Positions 1 through 5,393 of a stretch of DNA of 6,003 nt are shown here, piece after piece. The notes under the pieces are model-generated. The model was not told the origin of the DNA. It saw only the letters and a list, made by a program, of their open reading frames with translations, and did not search any database. The translations under genes and the position numbers were made by a program. Position 1 is the first letter of the stretch. Each line of letters starts with the position of its first letter. The stretch is taken from the NCBI GenBank assembly GCA_937870805.1, contig CALMZT010001167.1, forward strand, positions 1-6,003. Reading direction: 5' to 3'. This stretch comes from an uncultured Chloroflexota bacterium. Its GTDB lineage: Bacteria > Chloroflexota > Anaerolineae > Aggregatilineales > Phototrophicaceae.

Positions 1-234
1 GACGAACAGGTCAATCGAGCAATTGATTACGAATTTCCCTGGTGTGGCAGGCAGCGCCACCCTGCATGGGCACTCTTGATGTACATCATCACGCACGCCA
101 TCACCACCGCGCGCAAATCTTGGAATACAGCACACGGAGGGCGAAACTGTCGCCCATGATTTTGTCCGTTATCTATGGGAGCAGCCGTAACGACCTAACG
201 CTCTACGTTCCCTAAAAATTGAGGATTTTGTGCT
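1..234. other. 5' flanking region with no supported gene; small hairpin at 139-155
   Basis: No convincing coding sequence is visible. All three plus frames reach stops (22-24, 77-79, 157-159), and none of the short peptides resembles the C-terminus of a sugar-binding protein, the gene usually found just upstream of such permeases. A 49-codon frame at 66-215 is His-rich and has no ribosome binding site. A perfect 6-bp dyad, GGGCGA (139-144) and TCGCCC (150-155) with a 5-nt loop, is followed by ATGATTTTG. It could be a weak terminator of an upstream gene or an operator. I see no strong sigma70-type promoter for the permease operon, so transcription may start further left. Confidence 0.35.
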
Positions 235-1134
235 ATGAAAAATAATCCCTTACTGGGTTGGGCATTTGCCTTACCTGCCTTGATCCTAATTGTCCTTTTC
301 TTGATTTACCCGACGTTCCGCACGATACAGATGAGCTTTACGACAGGGGCGAACTTTCAAACCAACGAATACGTTGGGCTAGATAACTACGTTACCCTGT
401 TCACTAATGACCGCTACTTTTTCAACGTGCGTGAATTTCCTCCCAGCGGGGCAATATTCAACACGATGCTGTGGCTGCTCCTGTTTACAGGCGGGACCGT
501 CGGTTTTGGCTTACTCATCGCTGTCATGGCGAACGCTGTCCGCTACGAGGTGCTGATCAAGACGATTGTCTTTCTACCGACAGCGATTTCGTTCACGGCA
601 GCAGGTATCATCTGGCGTTTTGTCTACAGCCCTGATCCGAAAGTCGGTGTCCTCAATGCGATTTGGGTCGGGATTTTTGGCGGTGAATCTGTCTCGTGGC
701 TTGGCAACGTCAATATGGTCAACTTCGCTGTCATCGTCGCTGCCATCTGGTTATCGACAGGTTTCTGCACCGTCATTCTCTCTGCCGGACTCAAGAGCCT
801 GCCAGCCGAAGTCCATGAAGCGGCGCGCGTCGATGGCGCAACCACTTTAGAAGTCTTCGCCTTCATCACCGTGCCCATGCTGTGGCCCACGATACTCGTC
901 GTCACCACCACGATGATTATCAACGTGCTCAAAGCGTTTGACCTCGTGTTTATCATGACACAGGGCGGACCGCGCAACGCCAGCCGCATCATCGGCTTCA
1001 GCATGTATCAGGAAATGTTCAATAACAATCGCCCAGGCTATGGCAGCGCCATCGCCGTCATCATGCTGATTCTGGTGCTTCCGTTCGTCTATTTTAATAT
1101 CCGACGCTACCGTAATGAGGAGGCAGGACGATGA
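235..1134 (+). CDS. Carbohydrate ABC transporter permease, MalF/AglF type (CUT1 family)
   Basis: This is one of the two inner-membrane subunits that form the translocation channel of an ATP-driven sugar importer. The 299 residues carry about six hydrophobic segments (roughly 8-30, 76-100, 108-132, 163-186, 218-240, 270-289). The cytoplasmic EAA loop, which docks the ATPase, is well preserved: E195-A-A-x-x-D200-G-A with the conserved Pro at 214. The MalF-type signature MTQGGP follows at 241-246. The start is supported by GAGG at 221-224, 10 nt before the ATG. The stop overlaps the next start in ATGA, so translational coupling is likely. The sequence resembles alpha-glucoside (AglF) permeases, but substrate cannot be fixed from a permease alone. 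Neither a binding protein nor an ATPase gene is present in the window; CUT1 systems often share a distant MsmX/UgpC-type ATPase. Confidence 0.93.
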   Translation: MKNNPLLGWAFALPALILIVLFLIYPTFRTIQMSFTTGANFQTNEYVGLDNYVTLFTNDRYFFNVREFPPSGAIFNTMLWLLLFTGGTVGFGLLIAVMANAVRYEVLIKTIVFLPTAISFTAAGIIWRFVYSPDPKVGVLNAIWVGIFGGESVSWLGNVNMVNFAVIVAAIWLSTGFCTVILSAGLKSLPAEVHEAARVDGATTLEVFAFITVPMLWPTILVVTTTMIINVLKAFDLVFIMTQGGPRNASRIIGFSMYQEMFNNNRPGYGSAIAVIMLILVLPFVYFNIRRYRNEEAGR

Positions 1135-2054
1135 GCGCATCCAATCCTTCCCTGAGCCTGGAAGCTGCTCCAACCACTGCTGTGCGGCGTGGCGGCTTTC
1201 GCTTTAATCCCAAATGGCTGCTTCATCTGACGCTGTTTCTACTAGCGATTGTGTGGCTTGTGCCTACGGTGGGCTTGTTGATTACCTCCTTCCGCCCGCG
1301 TGAGGCAATTGCTGCTTCTGGTTGGTGGACAGCGTTCACCCCAATGAACTTCACGATGGAGAATTACACACAAGTCATGGAAGCACAGGGCATGGGCGAA
1401 GCGTTCCTCAACAGCTTCATGATTACAATCCCCAGTACGCTGCTGCCGTTAGTGATCGCGTCGCTGGCAGCCTATGCCTTTGCCTGGCTCAAATTCTGGT
1501 CGAGCGATATCATCTTTCTGGTGCTGATGGCGCTGCTGGTAGTGCCTATTCAAACGGCACTCATCCCCGCTTTGCAGATTGTCAATGGCATCTCGCCGGG
1601 ACTTGCTTCGGCAGGCTTCGATCCAAAAATCGTCTCGTTTATACGCATCTGGATTGTGCATACGGCGTTCGGCTTGCCATTTGCCATCTATCTACTGCGT
1701 AACTTCTTTGCCTCGATTCCGCGCGAACTGCTGGAATCGTCACGCATCGACGGCGCGGGCGATTTTACCATTTTCCTGCGCATGATTATCCCGCTGTCCG
1801 TACCCGCGCTGGCATCGCTGGCAATCTTCCAGTTCATGTGGGTGTGGAATGATCTGTTGATGGCGCTGGTGTTCATGAATAACCCGGAGACGCAGCCCGT
1901 GACCGTGCGTATTCAAGCGATGCTCGGCACGTATGCATCAGAATGGGACATCATGAGCGCGGCAGCATTTATCTCGATGATCGTGCCACTGATGGTGTTC
2001 TTCGCCTTGCAGCGTTACTTTGTCGTCGGCTTGACCGCAGGTGCAGTGAAATAA
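1131..2054 (+). CDS. Carbohydrate ABC transporter permease, MalG/AglG type (CUT1 family)
   Basis: This is the second membrane subunit of the importer and partner of the upstream MalF-type permease. The 307 residues have a polar N-terminal tail of about 27 residues, then about six membrane segments (roughly 28-52, 96-121, 127-150, 168-190, 220-246, 272-296). The EAA loop reads E202-S-S-x-x-D207-G-A with the conserved Pro at 221, so the two alanines that name the motif are serines here. The C-terminus QRYFVVGLTAGAVK is typical of MalG-type subunits. The segment SGWWTAF (63-69) recalls AglG/GgtD alpha-glucoside or glucosylglycerol permeases; this is from memory and only hints at substrate. A strong Shine-Dalgarno GAGGAGG at 1117-1123 lies 7 nt before the ATG, inside the end of the preceding gene. 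An alpha-glucoside-like substrate is plausible, not proven. Confidence 0.93.
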   Translation: MSASNPSLSLEAAPTTAVRRGGFRFNPKWLLHLTLFLLAIVWLVPTVGLLITSFRPREAIAASGWWTAFTPMNFTMENYTQVMEAQGMGEAFLNSFMITIPSTLLPLVIASLAAYAFAWLKFWSSDIIFLVLMALLVVPIQTALIPALQIVNGISPGLASAGFDPKIVSFIRIWIVHTAFGLPFAIYLLRNFFASIPRELLESSRIDGAGDFTIFLRMIIPLSVPALASLAIFQFMWVWNDLLMALVFMNNPETQPVTVRIQAMLGTYASEWDIMSAAAFISMIVPLMVFFALQRYFVVGLTAGAVK

Positions 2055-2065
2055 TGCGACCCGGC

Positions 2066-2071
2066 AGAGGG
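2066..2071 (+). promoter_or_regulatory. Ribosome binding site supporting the GTG start at 2080
   Basis: AGAGGG ends 8 nt before GTG 2080. It is the only good Shine-Dalgarno-like sequence near the 5' end of the beta-helix gene. The alternative in-frame ATG at 2125 has no such site and lies in the loop of a repeat-derived hairpin. The site therefore decides the start in favour of GTG. Confidence 0.55.
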
Positions 2072-2079
2072 AAATAGCA

Positions 2080-3159
2080 GTGTTCAGCAATTGGTGTTCA
2101 AAGGTTACTCGTAGGGGCGCACCAATGTGTGCGCCCTCAAAATCGGGCAGACACAGGCAAACTCCGTTTGCCTGTCTGCCCCTACCTAAAATACCGTTCA
2201 CATTTGCCCTATTCCTACTACTCACCTTCTCTCCTGCCGCTGCTCAAGACGCATCTGTGCTCCATGTCCCTGCCGACTTCCCCACCATCGCCGCTGCGAT
2301 AGATGCAGCACCAATCGGCGCGACCATCGAAATCGCCAGCGGAGAATACGCCGAGTCGTTAGTCATCACACGCGCACTGACTCTGCGTGGCAGCGGCGAA
2401 ACGATACTGCGCGGCACAGCGGATACGCCAGTCATTTCTGTTCATAATACGCACGCTGTCGTCATCGAAAATTTGACGATCACAGGCGGAAAGTACGGCG
2501 TCTCAGTCTTACGCAGCCGCCGCGTCACCATCCAGAACAACGTCATCACTGCCAATCGTTTGCTCGGCGTGCGGGTGCAGTTGGCATCCGCGTACATCCT
2601 GGCGAACACGGTTACTTACACACAGCCACCTTACGGGCGCGGTATCCATATCCTCAACACGGGCGCATATCCCGAATCGCGTGTGATTGGCAATACGGTT
2701 TCTTTCAATGCTCTAGCGGGAATCACCACCAACTTGGTAGGCACTGTCTACGTTGCCGATAACACCGTTACCAACAACGGGCAGCGCGGTATTGCCATTA
2801 CGGAAATGTCACGCGCCATCGTCGCAAACAATCACGTCGAAAATAACGCCGACACGGGCATTTACGTCAGCGACAGCTCAACGGCTATTTTGTGCGGTAA
2901 CACGGTAATCGCTTCACAGTTTGGGACATGGGAAGGCAGCAGGCGCTACGGCAACGGCATCACCATCGACTACGGCGCAAACGTGGAACTGCGCGGCAAC
3001 ACCGTCACCGACAGCGCCAACTACGGCATCAGCGTGCTCTCATCGTCCTTCGTTACGCTCAACGCCAACACCCTCGAAGCCAACAGCGCGGGCACAATCT
3101 GGGTCGATGACACCTCCACCACCGTCAACGACGCTACGCTCACTGAGGAATGTGGGTAA
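2080..3159 (+). CDS. Exported right-handed parallel beta-helix protein (NosD / PbH1-repeat type)
   Basis: Numbering is from GTG 2080 (359 residues). Residues 38-55 form a signal-peptide core and an AAA cleavage motif (A53-A55, then QD), so the protein is exported. The mature part opens with VPADFPTIAAAIDAA (63-77), the usual entry of NosD/CASH-type beta-helices, followed by repeated rungs of about 22-25 residues built around N-x-V/I turns: QNNVITAN (152), LANTVT (174), IGNTVS (203), ADNTVTNN (226), ANNHVENN (249), CGNTVI (272), RGNTVTDS (305) and NANTLEAN (328). Such solenoids are found in polysaccharide lyases, epimerases and binding proteins. I see no catalytic motif, so activity is unknown. 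Only two mature cysteines, C272 and C358, are present. The gene starts 25 bp after the permeases and is probably cotranscribed with them. Its first codons contain a 75-bp palindromic repeat, which makes the signal-peptide N-region unusually long (37 residues). Confidence 0.85.
   Translation: MFSNWCSKVTRRGAPMCAPSKSGRHRQTPFACLPLPKIPFTFALFLLLTFSPAAAQDASVLHVPADFPTIAAAIDAAPIGATIEIASGEYAESLVITRALTLRGSGETILRGTADTPVISVHNTHAVVIENLTITGGKYGVSVLRSRRVTIQNNVITANRLLGVRVQLASAYILANTVTYTQPPYGRGIHILNTGAYPESRVIGNTVSFNALAGITTNLVGTVYVADNTVTNNGQRGIAITEMSRAIVANNHVENNADTGIYVSDSSTAILCGNTVIASQFGTWEGSRRYGNGITIDYGANVELRGNTVTDSANYGISVLSSSFVTLNANTLEANSAGTIWVDDTSTTVNDATLTEECG
2111..2185 (+). repeat. 75-bp palindromic repeat element (two hairpins, GTAGGGGC/GCCCCTAC ends)
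   Basis: The element is bounded by perfect 8-bp inverted ends, GTAGGGGC (2111-2118) and GCCCCTAC (2178-2185). It contains two hairpins. The first pairs GGGCGCAC (2115-2122) with GTGCGCCC (2129-2136) around the loop CAATGT. The second pairs GGGCAGACACAGGCAAAC (2145-2162) with GTTTGCCTGTCTGCCC (2166-2181), 16 bp with a 2-nt bulge and a TCC loop. This architecture is that of small non-autonomous REP/MITE-like intergenic elements. No clear target duplication is visible. It encodes no protein of its own but lies in frame in the beta-helix gene, adding exactly 25 codons. Its RNA could fold near the start codon and dampen translation, or protect the upstream permease mRNA. Confidence 0.8.
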
Positions 3160-3187
3160 TGGTTATTGGTTGTTCGTTATTGGTTTA
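3160..3187 (+). repeat. Left array of degenerate 7-bp tandem units (TGGTTAT-like)
   Basis: Four consecutive heptamers can be read directly after the TAA stop of the beta-helix gene: TGGTTAT, TGGTTGT, TCGTTAT and a degraded TGGTTTA. They are the reverse complement of the units at 3358-3385, so the two arrays frame the intergenic region as an inverted pair. The longest perfect inverted match is GGTTATTGGTT (3161-3171) with AACCAATAACC (3360-3370). Confidence 0.7.
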
Positions 3188-3208
3188 GAACAGTATACCT
3201 AAAATATT

Positions 3209-3237
3209 TTGACGTAGTTTTCACAAGTAGGTATTTT
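3209..3237 (+). promoter_or_regulatory. Candidate sigma70-type promoter for the GH38-like glycosidase gene
   Basis: TTGACG (3209-3214) is followed by a 17-nt spacer and TATTTT (3232-3237). This matches 9 of 12 consensus positions at ideal spacing, in a locally AT-rich stretch unlike the flanking genes. It would give a leader of roughly 160 nt containing the 3263-3346 palindrome and the right heptamer array. A weak dyad, TTTAG (3184-3188) with CTAAA (3199-3203), lies just upstream and might be an operator. This is prediction by eye only; the glycosidase could also be read through from the permease operon. Confidence 0.4.
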
Positions 3238-3262
3238 CTTGCTCCCGCCACGCATATATCTC

Positions 3263-3346
3263 CATCACGCGAACAGAAAGCCCCTCTCCCGCCACACAAA
3301 CTCGCTACCAGCTATGTTTCCGCATGGGAGAGGGGTTGGGGTGAGG
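3263..3346 (+). repeat. Imperfect intergenic palindrome with CCCCTCTCCC/GGGAGAGGGG stem
   Basis: CCCCTCTCCC (3281-3290) pairs perfectly with GGGAGAGGGG (3326-3335) across a 35-nt loop. Outside it, CATCAC (3263-3268) matches GTGAGG (3341-3346) with one mismatch. The right arm, reading GGGAGAGGGGTTGGGGTGAGG in consecutive parts (3326-3346), looks like one half of a palindrome type common between genes in many bacterial genomes. The left arm is degraded by extra bases. No T-run follows, so it is a poor intrinsic terminator. Confidence 0.65.
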
Positions 3347-3357
3347 TCTTGCAAAGA

Positions 3358-3385
3358 ATAACCAATAACCAACAACCAACAACCG
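3358..3385 (+). repeat. Right array of 7-bp tandem units (ATAACCA / ACAACCA)
   Basis: Four heptamers lie end to end: ATAACCA, ATAACCA, ACAACCA, ACAACCG. They are the reverse complement of the left array at 3160-3187 and stop 7 nt before the ribosome binding site of the next gene. Together with the left array they bracket about 170 bp. Heptanucleotide tandem repeats (STRR) are known from cyanobacteria; similarity to them is in style only. Confidence 0.75.
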
Positions 3386-3404
3386 TCAACGTAGGACACA
3401 TCCA

Positions 3405-5393
3405 ATGCAGCAACCCACCAAAGTCCATCTCATTTTCAAAACGCATCTCGACATCGGCTTCACCGACTACGCGCGCAACGTCGTGGACGGATACTTCAAC
3501 AACTTCATTCCTAAAGCGCTGGAAACCGCGCGTGTGCTGCGTGAACATGGCAAGCGCTTCATCTGGACGACAGGCTCATGGCTGATCTACGAATATCTGG
3601 AACAAGCCAGCCCCGAAAATCGCAAGCGTATGGAAGACGCTATCGCACTTGGCGACATTGTGTGGCACGGCTTGCCCTTCACCACGCACACTGAACTCAT
3701 GAATCCATCACTGTTTCGCTTCGGATTGAGCCTGTCGCAGTCATTGGATAAGCGTTTCGGCAGGCACACTATCGCCGCCAAGATGACTGATGTACCGGGA
3801 CACACGCGCGGTATCGTGCCACTGATGGCAGAGGCAGGCATTCGTTTTCTGCACATCGGCGTCAACCCCGCGTCCACCGTGCCCGACGTGCAGCCCGTTT
3901 TCGTGTGGCAGGATGAAAGTGGTGCGCGCCTGATTGTCATGTATCAAAGAGGCTCATACGGCGATGCCATGATCGTGCCGGGACTCGACGACGCGATTGC
4001 CTTCGCCCACACCGCCGACAACATCGGACCTCAGTCACCCACCGAAGCGCTGCAAAATTACCGCGAAATGCAGCAGCGCTTCCCCAACGCCGGAGTTGTC
4101 GCCTCAACCCTGGATGCTTTTGCGGAAAAACTGCTCACTATCGAAGCGCAGCTTCCCATCGTCACTGCCGAAATCGGTGACACATGGATGCACGGCGTCG
4201 GCACAGATCCTAAAAAGGTCGCCCAATTGCGCGCCCTGCTCCGCTGGCTCAACACTGTAGGGGCGCAACACGTCAGCGAAGCGACTGTGCCTGACGACAA
4301 ATTAAACCTTTTCCAGCGCAAACTGATTCTTGTCCCCGAACATACGTGGGGCATGGACGAAAAGACACATTTTAAGGACTACCTTCACTACCGACCCGAC
4401 CAACTGCGTGCCATCCTCGACACCGAACAGGTCAAAGTGTTCGCAGCGTCATGGGCGGAACAGCGCGCCTACATTGATGAGGCAATGGCAGCACTAAATG
4501 ATTCACCATTATTGCAATCTGCAAAAGAGGCGCTGCAAGAACTTGCGCCACAAAAACCTGTGAAAACAGGCTATCGCAAAATACAGCGGCGCGGGTTTTC
4601 AACACCGAACTTTGACATCAGTTTTGATGAGCGCGGCGCGATCACCCGCCTCGTGGATACGCGCACGGGTCGTCGTTGGGCAACCTCAAAACACGCGCTG
4701 GCGTTGTTCCGTTATCAAACCTTTTCGCAAGCCGATTATGACCGTTTTTATGCACAGTATGTCATCAACAAACGCCAAACACGCTCATGGTCAGTAGATG
4801 ACCAGACGAAACCCGGCATGGATGCTGCTAACCAACCATCGCAGTTCTGGCAGCCTGAACTCAAGTCCCTTTACACACAGACTTACGACGATGGTCAGCG
4901 CTTCCTGCTGGAACTGCGTCCCCCGAAAGAGGCTGCCAATTGGGGCTGTCCGAATGAAATAACGCTCGAAATCGACCTACCAGACGCTCAAACCGAACTA
5001 CGCTTCACGCTGCAATGGTTCGAAAAATCTGCAAACCGCCTGCCTGAAGCTCTGTGGTTCTCGTTCGTCCCAAAAATTACGTCGGTTCAGGGTTGGACAA
5101 TGGACAAGCTCGGCAAGCGCATCTCGCCGCTGGAAGTCGTGCGCGATGGCAACCGCAAGCTGCACGCTGTCGGCGCAGGGGTGTTTTATCAGGATGAGCG
5201 TGGCAAGCTGGACATCGAAACGCTGGATGCGCCGCTGGTCGCGCCCGGCGAACCGTCGCTGCTGAACTTCAACAACCGCCAACCGCCGCTGCGTCACGGG
5301 ATGCACTTCAACCTGTATAACAATATTTGGGGCACAAACTTTCCGATGTGGTATGACGAGGACGCGCGTTTCAGGTTCGTCATACGGTTATAG
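3405..5393 (+). CDS. GH38-like glycoside hydrolase, DUF5054-type (probable alpha-mannosidase-related)
   Basis: The 662-residue protein begins with KVHLIFKTHLDIGFTD, where H14 and D16 fit the HxD metal pair of GH38 alpha-mannosidases. KMTDVPGH (126-133) fits the GH38 catalytic loop, with D129 as probable nucleophile and metal ligand. Other conserved-looking motifs are LPFTTHTE (90-97), EIGDTWMHG (256-264) and PEHTWGMDEK (311-320), whose H313 may replace the late metal-binding His. The C-terminal half (about 395-662) looks like a beta-sandwich and ends in NLYNNIWGTNFPMWY (636-650), which I recall as typical of DUF5054 proteins. No signal peptide is present, so it should act in the cytoplasm on imported glycosides. 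AGGA (3393-3396) lies 8 nt before the ATG. The residue assignments are by analogy; substrate is unknown, and the family placement is more secure than an alpha-mannosidase activity. Confidence 0.8.
   Translation: MQQPTKVHLIFKTHLDIGFTDYARNVVDGYFNNFIPKALETARVLREHGKRFIWTTGSWLIYEYLEQASPENRKRMEDAIALGDIVWHGLPFTTHTELMNPSLFRFGLSLSQSLDKRFGRHTIAAKMTDVPGHTRGIVPLMAEAGIRFLHIGVNPASTVPDVQPVFVWQDESGARLIVMYQRGSYGDAMIVPGLDDAIAFAHTADNIGPQSPTEALQNYREMQQRFPNAGVVASTLDAFAEKLLTIEAQLPIVTAEIGDTWMHGVGTDPKKVAQLRALLRWLNTVGAQHVSEATVPDDKLNLFQRKLILVPEHTWGMDEKTHFKDYLHYRPDQLRAILDTEQVKVFAASWAEQRAYIDEAMAALNDSPLLQSAKEALQELAPQKPVKTGYRKIQRRGFSTPNFDISFDERGAITRLVDTRTGRRWATSKHALALFRYQTFSQADYDRFYAQYVINKRQTRSWSVDDQTKPGMDAANQPSQFWQPELKSLYTQTYDDGQRFLLELRPPKEAANWGCPNEITLEIDLPDAQTELRFTLQWFEKSANRLPEALWFSFVPKITSVQGWTMDKLGKRISPLEVVRDGNRKLHAVGAGVFYQDERGKLDIETLDAPLVAPGEPSLLNFNNRQPPLRHGMHFNLYNNIWGTNFPMWYDEDARFRFVIRL

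Noticed and set aside
66..215. 49-codon His-rich frame ending 19 nt before the first permease
   Set aside because: There is no ribosome binding site, composition is skewed (clusters of His and Arg), and nothing in it resembles a known leader or small protein; chance opening is more likely.
2921..3202. 93-codon plus-strand frame inside the beta-helix gene
   Set aside because: It is an Ala/Thr/Pro/Ser-rich out-of-frame shadow of a repetitive Asn/Thr/Val-rich coding sequence and has no independent start signal.
3281..3335. Hairpin as an intrinsic terminator of the beta-helix gene
   Set aside because: The loop is 35 nt long and the stem is followed by TTGGGGTGAGG, not a T-run; it lies more than 120 bp after the stop codon.
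3166..3585. 139-codon frame across the intergenic repeats into the glycosidase gene
   Set aside because: It translates repeats, then overlaps the well-supported glycosidase in another frame; no homology is recognisable.
4258..4268. GTAGGGGCGCA inside the glycosidase gene, identical to the first 11 bases of the 75-bp element
   Set aside because: No palindrome or right end follows, and the stretch is short enough for chance or for a long-decayed fragment; kept only as a note.
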